A DNA stretch of 14,770 nt from Paracoccaceae bacterium. GTDB taxonomy: Bacteria > Pseudomonadota > Alphaproteobacteria > Rhodobacterales > Rhodobacteraceae. Made by a program: the position numbers and the translations under genes. The notes under the pieces are model-generated. The model had not been told where the DNA came from. It ran no database searches and saw only the letters and a list, made by a program, of their open reading frames with translations. Below, in pieces: positions 1-6,874 of the stretch. Position 1 is the first letter of the stretch; the number at the start of each line of letters is the position of its first letter. Location: the NCBI GenBank assembly GCA_007129775.1, contig SKUV01000234.1, positions 1 through 14,770 on the forward strand, read 5' to 3'.

Positions 1-1
1 C

Positions 2-133
2 CGCGCGCGCGGCGATGCCAATGCCGCGAAACACGGCCGCACCAAGGCCCAGCGTACGCTGGAGGCGGCGCAGGCCGACAAGGCGCGCGCCGCGCTGGAT
101 GCGCATCGGCGCGAGGAGAGCGGCGGGGAATGA
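2..133 (+). CDS. DUF4169 family protein, C-terminal part (5' end outside window)
   Basis: The frame is open from the window edge to TGA at 131-133 and gives 43 residues, rich in Ala, Arg, Lys and Glu, containing NAAKHGRTKAQ and a C-terminus like ALDAHRREESGGE. This matches my recollection of the C-terminal half of DUF4169, a family of small, basic, probably helical proteins of unknown function in alphaproteobacteria. The stop overlaps the next start codon (ATGA at 130-133), so the two genes are probably co-transcribed and translationally coupled. A DUF4169 gene followed by a ribbon-helix-helix gene is an arrangement I know from Rhodobacteraceae, which supports the call. No biochemical role can be given, and the start lies outside the window. 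Confidence 0.75.
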   Translation, partial: RARGDANAAKHGRTKAQRTLEAAQADKARAALDAHRREESGGE

Positions 134-360
134 CCGCGCGCCCGGTGAAACGTTCGCTCACGCTGCAGGGGCACCGCACCTCGGTCTCGCTCGAGGATGA
201 GTTCTGGCAGGCCTTCCGAGAGGTTGCCCGGGCCCGCGGCATGGCGCTCAATGCGCTTGCGGCCGAGATCGATGCCGGGCGCGGGCCCGAAACCGGGCTG
301 GCCTCGGCCATACGCGTTTTCATTCTGCGCCATTACCGCGGTGGTAACGCGGCGCGCTGA
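130..360 (+). CDS. Ribbon-helix-helix domain protein (RHH_4-like)
   Basis: This encodes a 76-residue basic protein. Residues 8-21 (KRSLTLQGHRTSVS) look like the beta strand of a ribbon-helix-helix fold, residues 22-37 (LEDEFWQAFREVARAR) like helix A and residues 39-50 plus 57-69 like the following helices. RHH proteins are usually dimeric DNA binders that insert the paired strands into the major groove. The likely family is PF13467 (RHH_4), whose members are mostly uncharacterised. It starts inside the stop of the DUF4169 gene and ends 13 bases before the acuI start, so it belongs to the same short operon. The target DNA is unknown. Nothing links it to the inverted repeats further right, though that is possible. 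Confidence 0.8.
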   Translation: MTARPVKRSLTLQGHRTSVSLEDEFWQAFREVARARGMALNALAAEIDAGRGPETGLASAIRVFILRHYRGGNAAR

Positions 361-373
361 AAAGGAGGGGCTG

Positions 374-1378
374 ATGGGCTTCAGAGCACTGCTGGTCGAA
401 CGGGAGGAAGGCGGCGCCGCGCGCGCCGCGGTCCGGATGCTGGAGCCGGAGGACCTGCCCGAGGGCGAGGTCACCGTCACCGTCGAATACACCACGCTGA
501 ACTACAAGGACGGGCTGTGCCTGTCGCCGACGGGCGGGGGGTTGGTGCGGTCATGGCCCCATGTGCCGGGCATCGATTTCGCCGGGATCGTGGAGCAGAG
601 CAGCGATCCGCGCTTTGCCCCCGGCGACCGTGTGGTGCTGACCGGCTGGCGGGTGGGCGAGGTCCATTGGGGCGGCTTCGCCGAACGCGCACGGGTGCGG
701 GCGGATTGGCTCGTGCCGCTGCCCGATGGGCTGAGCACCCGCGCCGCCATGGCCGTGGGCACCGCCGGTTTCACAGCGATGCTGGCGGTGATGGCTCTGG
801 AGGATCACGGGCTGAAACCCGGCGGCGGCGAGGTGCTGGTCACGGGTGCGGCGGGCGGTGTCGGCTCGGTCGCGGTCGCGCTGCTGGCGGCACTTGGCCA
901 CGAGGTGGCTGCGGTCACCGGCCGGCCCGAACAGGAGGCCTATCTGCGCGGGCTGGGCGCATCGCGGATCGTGCCGCGGGCCGATCTGGCCGAGACAGTG
1001 AAGCGCCCGCTGGAAAGCGAGGTATGGGCCGGCTGCATCGACGCGGTGGGCGGCGCGATGCTGGCCCGCGTGCTGGGGCAGATGCGCTATGGCGCCAGTG
1101 TCGCGGCCGTGGGGCTGGCGGGGGGCGCGGCGCTGCCGGCCAGTGTGATCCCGTTTCTGCTGCGCGCGGTCAACCTGCTCGGGATCGACAGCGTGATGCG
1201 CCCGCAGGCCGACCGGCGGCGCGCATGGGACCGGATCGCGCGCGATCTGCCCATGGAACGGCTGGAGGCGATGGTGGTGCCCGCCACGCTGGAGGACCTG
1301 CCCAAGCTGGGCGCGGCGATCCTGCAAGGCGAGGTCCGCGGGCGCATCGTGGTGGACCCGCGCCTGCCCGGCGACTGA
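374..1378 (+). CDS. acuI: AcuI/YhdH-type acryloyl-CoA reductase (medium-chain dehydrogenase family)
   Basis: The product is 334 residues, close to the usual 325-335 for this family. AcuI reduces acryloyl-CoA to propionyl-CoA with NADPH, in 3-hydroxypropionate and DMSP breakdown, and removes toxic acrylate derivatives. Visible family marks are YTTLNYKDGL (39-48), VPGIDFAG (64-71) with the following GDRV, the nucleotide-binding loop GAAGGVG (158-164), and the C-terminal IDSVMRPQADRRRAWDRIA (271-289), which is typical of the YhdH/AcuI subgroup. No structural zinc cysteine cluster is seen, as expected for quinone-oxidoreductase-like members. ATG 374 is chosen because AGGAGGGG lies just upstream; in-frame codons before it overlap the RHH gene. 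It is probably co-transcribed with the RHH gene. Opposite orientation and a hairpin separate it from the racemase-like gene, so it may not belong to the catabolic locus. Confidence 0.88.
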   Translation: MGFRALLVEREEGGAARAAVRMLEPEDLPEGEVTVTVEYTTLNYKDGLCLSPTGGGLVRSWPHVPGIDFAGIVEQSSDPRFAPGDRVVLTGWRVGEVHWGGFAERARVRADWLVPLPDGLSTRAAMAVGTAGFTAMLAVMALEDHGLKPGGGEVLVTGAAGGVGSVAVALLAALGHEVAAVTGRPEQEAYLRGLGASRIVPRADLAETVKRPLESEVWAGCIDAVGGAMLARVLGQMRYGASVAAVGLAGGAALPASVIPFLLRAVNLLGIDSVMRPQADRRRAWDRIARDLPMERLEAMVVPATLEDLPKLGAAILQGEVRGRIVVDPRLPGD

Positions 1379-1404
1379 GCTTTCGCGGCGCGGATCGGGC
1401 GCGA

Positions 1405-1425
1405 GGCCGCCGCAGGACGGCGGCC
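1405..1425. terminator. GC-rich hairpin between convergent genes
   Basis: Perfect 8-bp arms GGCCGCCG / CGGCGGCC surround a 5-base loop. The hairpin lies 27 bases after the acuI stop and 60 bases beyond the end of the opposite-strand racemase-like gene, so it could end transcription from either side. No run of T follows on either strand, so factor-independent activity is uncertain. Confidence 0.45.
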
Positions 1426-1440
1426 CCGGGCGGCCCCGGG
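1421..1440. repeat. 10-bp tandem repeat, two copies
   Basis: CGGCCCCGGG occurs twice in direct succession and a third partial copy begins with CGGC. The first copy overlaps the right arm of the hairpin at 1405-1425. It lies in the 106-base gap between acuI and the racemase-like gene and is probably a replication-slippage product. Confidence 0.6.
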
Positions 1441-1466
1441 CGGCAGCGGCCGACCCCGGCTGGAAG

Positions 1467-1478
1467 ATTGTCGACGAT
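1467..1478. promoter_or_regulatory. Operator-like inverted repeat ATTGTCGACGAT
   Basis: ATTGT-CG-ACGAT fits ATTGT-N2-ACAAT with one mismatch. With the following TTTGG it nearly repeats the site at 2655, in the same orientation. It lies just beyond the stop of the racemase-like gene rather than at an obvious promoter, so it may be a remote or relic site. Confidence 0.35.
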
Positions 1479-1484
1479 TTGGCG

Positions 1485-2603
1485 TCACCCGTCCAGCGCG
1501 ACCCGGGTCTCGCGCCACGCGTCCTTGTCCAGCGTGAGGCCCAGACCAGGCCGGTCGGGGATGTCGAGCCAGCCGTCCACGGGTTTCGGCGCATCGGTAA
1601 AGAGCGTCTCGCCCACTGCCACCATGCCCAGATGCCATTCCACGATCCAGCCGTTCATCATGCCGGCCAGAAGGTGCATGTTGAAGAGCGGCCAGCCGCC
1701 GCCATTGGCGATCGGCATGTTGTAGGTCTGGGCCAGATGGGCGGCCTTGCGCGCCTCGGTATAGCCTCCGCAATAGGTGACGTTCGGCTGCAGAATGTCG
1801 ACGGCCTGATGCTCCACGAATTCGCGCAGCCGCCAGCGGTGCCCCTCCATCTGCCCGGCAGCGAGCGGGATGGAGGTGGCGCGCCGCAGATCGGCCAGCG
1901 CGCGGGCGTCATTCTGGGTCAGCGGTTCCTCGAACCATGTGATCCGGCATTCCTCGATCTCGCGGCAGAGGTATTTCGCCTCGACCGGGTTGAAGAGGTA
2001 ATTGGCATCGATCATCAGATCGACATCATCGCCCACCGCATCGCGTATCACCTTGACGCGGCGCGCATCTTCACGCCAGCCGCCCTTGTCCACGGCGACC
2101 ACCGACTTCAGCGCCCGAAAGCCCGCATCCAGATGCAGCCGCGCGGCCTCGGCAAGCTGGTCGCGGTCGTATTGCGGAAAGCCGAAGGTGCAATAGGCCG
2201 GCACCCTGTCGCGGGCGTTGCCCAGAAGCTGCGCCACCGACCGCCCCTCGGCCTTGCCCATGATATCCCACAGCGCGATATCGAGACACGACAGCGCCAT
2301 CGAGATCGTGCCGGTCATCGCGCGCGGGTTCAGCCGCTGCCAGACCCGCTGGTGAATCTTCTCAATGTCGCGCACATCCATGTCGCGCACCACCGGCAGC
2401 ACATGCTGTTCCAGCGCCACGATCACCGATTTCGCAAGGAAATGCCCGGTCAGCCCGTAGCCGACAATGCCCTCGTCGGTTTCGACCTGACAAAAGACGA
2501 AATGGGTCTGCTCGGCCCGGCCATAGCCTGCGACCTTGCCCTCCAGCAACGGTATCTCGATGGAAAAGCCATGCAGGCTGGCCCGGATGTCCTTGATGAT
2601 CAT
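1485..2603 (-). CDS. Enolase-superfamily protein (mandelate racemase/muconate lactonizing enzyme-like) with atypical active site
   Basis: The product is 372 residues, a normal length for the mandelate racemase (MR) group, whose members abstract a proton alpha to a carboxylate and then racemise, dehydrate or cycloisomerise. The N-terminal capping domain covers about 1-120 and the barrel about 130-350. Visible are FRALK (162-166), the first metal ligand in LMIDAN (D199), the second in WFEEP (225-226), LAAGQMEGHRWR (247-258) and LQPNVTYCGG (271-280). Compared with mandelate racemase, the second Lys of KxK is Val168, the third metal Glu position is Gln251 (Glu253 is close by), the dyad Asp is Asn274 and the dyad His position reads Gly, so the chemistry is probably different. 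ATG 2603 is preferred over 2609 because AAAGGGG is 7 bases away rather than 1. It diverges from the hydrolase gene. Confidence 0.85.
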   Translation of the reverse strand: MIIKDIRASLHGFSIEIPLLEGKVAGYGRAEQTHFVFCQVETDEGIVGYGLTGHFLAKSVIVALEQHVLPVVRDMDVRDIEKIHQRVWQRLNPRAMTGTISMALSCLDIALWDIMGKAEGRSVAQLLGNARDRVPAYCTFGFPQYDRDQLAEAARLHLDAGFRALKSVVAVDKGGWREDARRVKVIRDAVGDDVDLMIDANYLFNPVEAKYLCREIEECRITWFEEPLTQNDARALADLRRATSIPLAAGQMEGHRWRLREFVEHQAVDILQPNVTYCGGYTEARKAAHLAQTYNMPIANGGGWPLFNMHLLAGMMNGWIVEWHLGMVAVGETLFTDAPKPVDGWLDIPDRPGLGLTLDKDAWRETRVALDG

Positions 2604-2610
2604 CGTCATG

Positions 2611-2617
2611 CCCCTTT
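2611..2617 (-). promoter_or_regulatory. Ribosome binding site deciding the racemase-like start
   Basis: On the minus strand AAAGGGG lies 7 bases before ATG 2603 but only 1 base before the in-frame ATG 2609, which favours 2603. Confidence 0.6.
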
Positions 2618-2649
2618 CTGAAAGGCAAAAGCCGTTTGAAACATCGCCC

Positions 2650-2666
2650 ACAATATTGTAGACAAT
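2650..2666. promoter_or_regulatory. Overlapping perfect palindromes in the divergent control region
   Basis: Two perfect inverted repeats share a half-site: ACAATATTGT (2650-2659) and ATTGT-AG-ACAAT (2655-2666), giving three half-sites in 17 bases. They lie between the starts at 2603 (-) and 2704 (+), in an A/T-richer patch of the 100-base intergenic region. The TTGT-N2-ACAA form resembles operators of GntR-family (FCD subgroup) regulators, though other families bind similar repeats. No convincing -35/-10 pair was found here. On the minus strand, TACAAT at 2655-2660 is a possible -10 box inside the palindrome. Confidence 0.6.
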
Positions 2667-2703
2667 TTGGGCGCCAGAGAACCCAGAAGAGGCGGGATTG
2701 TCA

Positions 2704-3648
2704 ATGACCACGGAAAACATTTCACCCGGCGCCGCTGCGCTGATGACGGGTTTCAGCCACCGCAGGGTGGCCACCAAGGGGGCCGAGATCAATGTCGCGG
2801 TCGGGGGCGAGGGGCCGCCGCTACTGCTGTTGCACGGAAATCCGCTGACCCATGTCAGCTGGCACAAGGTCGCCCCCGATCTGGCCCGCCATTTCACAAT
2901 CGTCGCGCCCGACCTTCGTGGCTATGGCGACAGTTCCAAGCCCGACGGCGGGCCGGATCATTCCGCCTACAGTTTTCGCGCCATGGGCGAGGACAATTTC
3001 GAGGTGATGGACGCGCTGGGCTTCGACCGCTTCATGGTCGCCGGCCATGACCGGGGGGCGCGCGTCGGCTTTCGCATGGCGCTGGACCGGCCCGAGCGGA
3101 TCGCGCGGCTGGCCGCGCTCGACATCGTGCCGACCCATCATGTGCTGAGCAATGTCAGCATGGGCTGGGGGCTGGAGAGCTATCACTGGTTCTTCATGGC
3201 GCAGAAGGCCCCGTTTCCGGAAAACCTGCTTTGCGCCGATCTGGATTACTACATCCGATACAAGCTCAACAAAAAGGGCGTGGGGCTGAAGATCTTCGCG
3301 CCCGAGGCGATGGCCGAATACATCCGCTGCACCACGCCAGAACAGATCCACGCCGTCTGCGAGGATTACCGCGCCACGGTCAGCGTCGATCTGGCCATGG
3401 ACAGCGCCGAGTACGGCAAGCGCCGGATCACCTGCCCGACGCTCGTGCTCTGGGGCTCCAACAGCCATTGCGGCCGCCACTTCAAACCGATTGAGGCATG
3501 GCGCGAATGGTGCGACGATCTGCGCGGCTTTGCCGTGCCCACCGGCCATTACCCGGCGGAGGAGCGGCCCGATCTGATCGGGCCAGCGCTGGAAGCGTTC
3601 TTTCAGGGCCGCGAGCCCGCCCCGCAACCACACGAGGCCCGGATATGA
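2704..3648 (+). CDS. Alpha/beta hydrolase, haloacetate (fluoroacetate) dehalogenase-like
   Basis: This 314-residue protein carries the fluoroacetate dehalogenase residue set. It has the nucleophile elbow GHDRGAR with Asp116, then Arg117 and Arg120 for the carboxylate, Asp140 (LDIVPT) and His282 (TGHYPAEE) completing the triad, and His161-Trp162 plus Tyr222 (EDYRA), which in the Rhodopseudomonas enzyme form the halide pocket. HGNP (44-47) is the oxyanion loop, where the characterised enzyme has Phe. Such enzymes hydrolyse the C-F or C-Cl bond of 2-haloacids through an ester intermediate. The natural substrate here is inferred only and could be another small 2-substituted acid. No signal peptide is visible, so it is cytoplasmic. 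An in-frame TTG at 2698 lies 5 bases after AAGAGG and could be the true start; ATG 2704 is 11 bases away. The stop overlaps the rhodanese gene by 4 bases. Confidence 0.85.
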   Translation: MTTENISPGAAALMTGFSHRRVATKGAEINVAVGGEGPPLLLLHGNPLTHVSWHKVAPDLARHFTIVAPDLRGYGDSSKPDGGPDHSAYSFRAMGEDNFEVMDALGFDRFMVAGHDRGARVGFRMALDRPERIARLAALDIVPTHHVLSNVSMGWGLESYHWFFMAQKAPFPENLLCADLDYYIRYKLNKKGVGLKIFAPEAMAEYIRCTTPEQIHAVCEDYRATVSVDLAMDSAEYGKRRITCPTLVLWGSNSHCGRHFKPIEAWREWCDDLRGFAVPTGHYPAEERPDLIGPALEAFFQGREPAPQPHEARI

Positions 3649-5240
3649 AGACATTGACGGTTGCCGAGGCCCGCAAGCGGCTGCACGGCGGCGGCGAGAT
3701 CGCCTTTTTGGACCTGCGCGAGGAGGGCGAGTTCGGGGAGTTGCACCCGCTCTTCGCGGTGCCCGCGCCCTATAGCCGGCTGGAGTTGATCATCGGCGGG
3801 CTGGTGCCCCGGCTGGACGCGTCGATACTGCTGATCGACGGCGGCGACGGCGTGGCCGAGGCCGGCGCGCGCAGGCTGGAGGCGATGGGCTACAGCGATG
3901 TCATGGTGGCCGAGGGCGGCATACCCGCATGGGACAAGGCGGGCTTTCCCCTCTACAAGGGCGTCAATGTGCCCTCCAAGACCCTTGGCGAACTGGCCGA
4001 AGAGGTCTGGCATCCGCAGATGATCACCGCCGAGGAACTGGCCGAATGGAAACGCGAGGGCCGCGAATTCGCCTTTTTCGACACGCGCCCGCCCGATGAA
4101 TACGCCAAGATGCGGGTGCCCGGGGCCGTCTGCCTGCCCAATGGCGAGCTTGCCCACCGGTTCGAGTCGGTGGGGGACGATGGGCCGGTGGTGATCACCT
4201 GCGCCGGGCGCACCCGGGGCATCGTCGGCGCGGTCGGGCTGCATGTTCTGGGCACGGGCCAGCGGGTGCGCGCGCTCGAAAACGGCACGCAGGGCTGGGC
4301 GCTGGCCGGCCATACGCTGGAACGCGGCAACGAGGCCGGCCGCTACCCCGATCTGACGCCAGAAGGGCAGGCGGCCTCGCGCGCGCGGGCAGCCGACCTT
4401 TGCGCCCGCCACGACATCGCGCAGACCGACGCGGCTGCGCTGGCGGCGATGCTGGAAGAGGCCGGGCGCACAACCCATGTCTTCGATGTGCGCTCCGAGG
4501 CCGAGGCAGAGGCCGACCCGATTGCAGTCGCGACCCATGCGCTGGGCGGGCAATTGGTGCAGGCCACCGACCGCTGGGTGGGCACGCGCCGCAGCCGGAT
4601 CGTGATGTGCTGCGATACCGGCCTGCGCTCGGCGCTGGCGGCCTTCTGGCTCAAGCAGCTTGGCTATGATGCCCATGTGTTGACCGTCGATGACGCCCTG
4701 CGCGCCCTGCCCGCACGCACCCTGCCCACCGTGCCGGGGAATGCCGGCGGGGCCGCGACGATCACGGCGGCCGAGGCGCTGGCGCGGCAGCAGGCCGGGG
4801 CGACGCTGGTCGATCTGCGCCCCTCGCGGGCCTATCGCGCCGGGCATGTGGCCGGGGCCGTCTGGTCGATCCGGCCGCGTCTGGGCAAGCTGGCGGCAGA
4901 GGCCGGCGCAGCGGGCGAGGTGATCCTCGTGGCCGAACGTCCCGAGATGGCGGCGCTCGCCGCGCAGGACCTGCGCGAGGCGGGCATGCAGCGCATCGCC
5001 ATCGTGGAGGGCGGGCAAGAGGCGCTCGAAGCCGCCGGCGCCATGCCGGAGGCCAGCCCGGAGTCGCCCACCGACGCGGAGGCAATCGACTTCCTGTTGT
5101 TCGTGCATGACCGCCACGACGGCAATCTGGAATCCTCGCGCCGCTATCTGGCGTGGGAAACGGCGCTCGTTGCCCAACTCGACGAAGCCGAACGCGCCGA
5201 ATACAGGCTTTTCCATCCCATCGACGGCAAGGCCGCCTGA
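3645..5240 (+). CDS. Four-domain rhodanese-like sulfurtransferase
   Basis: The protein has 531 residues with four rhodanese-like units at about 1-105, 125-228, 255-352 and 372-465, plus a C-terminal conserved-looking tail (480-525, FLLFVHDRHDGNLESSRRY). Catalytic Cys loops appear only in unit 2 (Cys186, CAGRTRG) and unit 3 (Cys322-Cys323, CCDTGLRS). Unit 1 has IDGGDG and unit 4 has VAERPE at the same place, so these two are probably inactive scaffolds. Active rhodaneses carry a persulfide and pass sulfane sulfur to acceptors. Four-domain proteins of this sort are annotated in proteobacteria, but I know of no defined role. ATG 3645 overlaps the hydrolase stop (ATGA), so the pair should be translated together and may act in one process. 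Earlier in-frame codons lie inside the hydrolase gene. A strong hairpin follows. Confidence 0.9.
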   Translation: MKTLTVAEARKRLHGGGEIAFLDLREEGEFGELHPLFAVPAPYSRLELIIGGLVPRLDASILLIDGGDGVAEAGARRLEAMGYSDVMVAEGGIPAWDKAGFPLYKGVNVPSKTLGELAEEVWHPQMITAEELAEWKREGREFAFFDTRPPDEYAKMRVPGAVCLPNGELAHRFESVGDDGPVVITCAGRTRGIVGAVGLHVLGTGQRVRALENGTQGWALAGHTLERGNEAGRYPDLTPEGQAASRARAADLCARHDIAQTDAAALAAMLEEAGRTTHVFDVRSEAEAEADPIAVATHALGGQLVQATDRWVGTRRSRIVMCCDTGLRSALAAFWLKQLGYDAHVLTVDDALRALPARTLPTVPGNAGGAATITAAEALARQQAGATLVDLRPSRAYRAGHVAGAVWSIRPRLGKLAAEAGAAGEVILVAERPEMAALAAQDLREAGMQRIAIVEGGQEALEAAGAMPEASPESPTDAEAIDFLLFVHDRHDGNLESSRRYLAWETALVAQLDEAERAEYRLFHPIDGKAA

Positions 5241-5267
5241 GAACGGGCCGCGGGCCACAACCGGGAA

Positions 5268-5301
5268 CGAAAGGGCCGCGACACATGTCGCGGCCCTTTC
5301 G
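5268..5301. terminator. Perfect 16-bp inverted repeat, probable bidirectional terminator
   Basis: The left arm CGAAAGGGCCGCGACA (5268-5283) and its exact reverse complement (5286-5301) are separated by 2 bases. It lies between the converging rhodanese gene (stop at 5240) and tctA (stop at 5332), and each arm supplies a short TTT on its 3' side. Position and strength suit a terminator for both operons, although the T tract is short. Confidence 0.8.
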
Positions 5302-5331
5302 CTATCCTGCGTTCCACCCGCCGGGCGCGGG

Positions 5332-6864
5332 TCATTCCTCTTCGGCGAGGATCGTCTTGCCTTTCTTGCGCCGGCGGTGCTTGGCATAGGCCGAGGCGCC
5401 GATCGACACGAGCATCAGGGCAAAGATCGTCAGTGCACCCGGGCGGGTCAACGCATAGTTGAAGATGCCCTCGATGCTCTGACGCCCGATCTGGAATGTC
5501 CGCGCAAGTTCGTTTTCGAGCATCCGGCCCAGAAGCAGCCCGACCACCGTCGCCGCGACAGGGTATTGATAGCGCACCATCGCCCAGCCCAGGACCGAAA
5601 ATACCACGAGCGTGATCGGGCCGGCCGCGCTGCCCTCGATCGCGTAGGAGCCGAAGGCCGCCACCACCAGCACGCTGGGGATCAGGAACCGCAGCGGCAC
5701 CCGCACCACATAGCCCGCGATATAGACGAACCCGAGCCCCACGATCAGCAGTAGCACCGCCTGGGCAAAATTGGCGAAGATGATCGCATAGACGATATCC
5801 ATCTGGTTGGCGATAAAGCTGGGGCCGCCCACGATGTTGTTCATCGCGAAAGCCGCAAGCAGGATCGCCGTGGCCCCGCCGCCGGGGATGCCAAGCGCGA
5901 GCATGGTCGCCATCGCACCCCCTTCGGAGGAGGAATTCGCGCTCTCCGCGGCGATCACGCCCTTGGGGTTGCCGGTGCCGAAGGTGTCGCTGTCGGGCGC
6001 GTTGCGCTTGGTCTCGGCATAGGACAGCAGGTTCGAGATCGACGATCCGACCCCGGGGATCGACCCCACCAGCACCCCGATCATCGCACCGCGGCCGATG
6101 ATGAAGGGCTGCTTGAACGACATGCGCATGCCCGAGATGATCTTGCGAAAGCTGATACTGCGCGAGGCTTCGTCCGAAATCAGGTATTTCGTGTTGATCA
6201 GCCCCAGAAGCTGGCTCGCTGCCAGAAGCCCCATCATCGCCGGGATCACCGGCACGCCGTCGAACAGCCAGGGAATGTCCATCGTGCCGCGGATGAAGCC
6301 GGCCGAACTGAACCCGACCGTACCCAGCAGGACGCCGAAAACCCCCGCAAGCAGCCCGCGCAGCATCGACTTGCTCGCCAGAGAGCCGATGAGCAACATG
6401 CCCCACACAGCCACGGCGAAAAGCTCCAGCGGGCCGAGCCGCAGCACCACGCGCGACACCGGCGCGATCAAGAACATCAGCAGCGCATAACTGACCAGCG
6501 TGCCGAAGACCGACGCGGCAAGCGCCACGCCCAGCGCCTCGTTGTGCCGGCCCGACCGCGCCATGGGATAGCCGTCGAATGTGGTGGCAACAGCCGAGGT
6601 GGTGCCGGGAATGTTCATCAGAACGGCCGGCACAGACCCGCCGAAACCCGCCGCCGTATAGATCGCCGTCAGAAAGATGATCGCCGGCAGGAACTCCATA
6701 TAGAGCGTCATCGGCAGGAAGATCGCCATCGCCATGGTGATCGAGATCCCCGGCATCGCACCGAAGAAAAGCCCGATCATAAGGCCCGGGATCAGCCAGA
6801 GCCACGCCTCGAAGGACGACGTCAGCAGCGCGACCGCGCCGGCCAAACTGTTCATGTCGATCAT
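5332..6864 (-). CDS. tctA: Tripartite tricarboxylate transporter, large membrane subunit TctA
   Basis: The protein has 510 residues, the usual TctA length, and about twelve hydrophobic segments. TctA is the large membrane subunit that moves the substrate using an ion gradient after delivery by the periplasmic TctC protein. The two family repeats are visible: FFGAMPGISITMA (33-45) with SVPAVLMNIPGTTSA (77-91) in the first half, and VLVGSIPGVGSS (264-275) with PKGVIAAESANSSSEGGA (300-317) and LALGIPGGGATA (322-333) in the second. The C-terminus is a basic tail (KHRRRKKGK) expected in the cytoplasm. The start at 6864 lies 10 bases after tctB, with GAGGG 7 bases upstream overlapping the tctB stop. 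A second in-frame ATG occurs at 6855. It is the last gene of the tctC-tctB-tctA operon. The substrate class is carboxylates; the exact one is unknown. Confidence 0.95.
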   Translation of the reverse strand: MIDMNSLAGAVALLTSSFEAWLWLIPGLMIGLFFGAMPGISITMAMAIFLPMTLYMEFLPAIIFLTAIYTAAGFGGSVPAVLMNIPGTTSAVATTFDGYPMARSGRHNEALGVALAASVFGTLVSYALLMFLIAPVSRVVLRLGPLELFAVAVWGMLLIGSLASKSMLRGLLAGVFGVLLGTVGFSSAGFIRGTMDIPWLFDGVPVIPAMMGLLAASQLLGLINTKYLISDEASRSISFRKIISGMRMSFKQPFIIGRGAMIGVLVGSIPGVGSSISNLLSYAETKRNAPDSDTFGTGNPKGVIAAESANSSSEGGAMATMLALGIPGGGATAILLAAFAMNNIVGGPSFIANQMDIVYAIIFANFAQAVLLLIVGLGFVYIAGYVVRVPLRFLIPSVLVVAAFGSYAIEGSAAGPITLVVFSVLGWAMVRYQYPVAATVVGLLLGRMLENELARTFQIGRQSIEGIFNYALTRPGALTIFALMLVSIGASAYAKHRRRKKGKTILAEEE

Positions 6865-6874
6865 GCCGGCGCCC

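Noticed and set aside
1421..1440. Tandem repeat as the start of a CRISPR array or microsatellite
   Set aside because: There are only two 10-bp units with no spacers, so slippage is the simpler explanation.
3645..5240. Apparent loss of Cys in rhodanese units 1 and 4 as a sign of a pseudogene
   Set aside because: The frame is intact over 531 codons and the other units keep full catalytic loops. Inactive rhodanese units are common partners of active ones.
3603..5387. 594-codon minus-strand open frame opposite the rhodanese gene
   Set aside because: It is a shadow frame without recognisable domains, and it runs through the terminator hairpin.
5144..6805. 553-codon minus-strand open frame overlapping tctA
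   Set aside because: It is an alternative frame of tctA, whose true frame shows family motifs and membrane segments.
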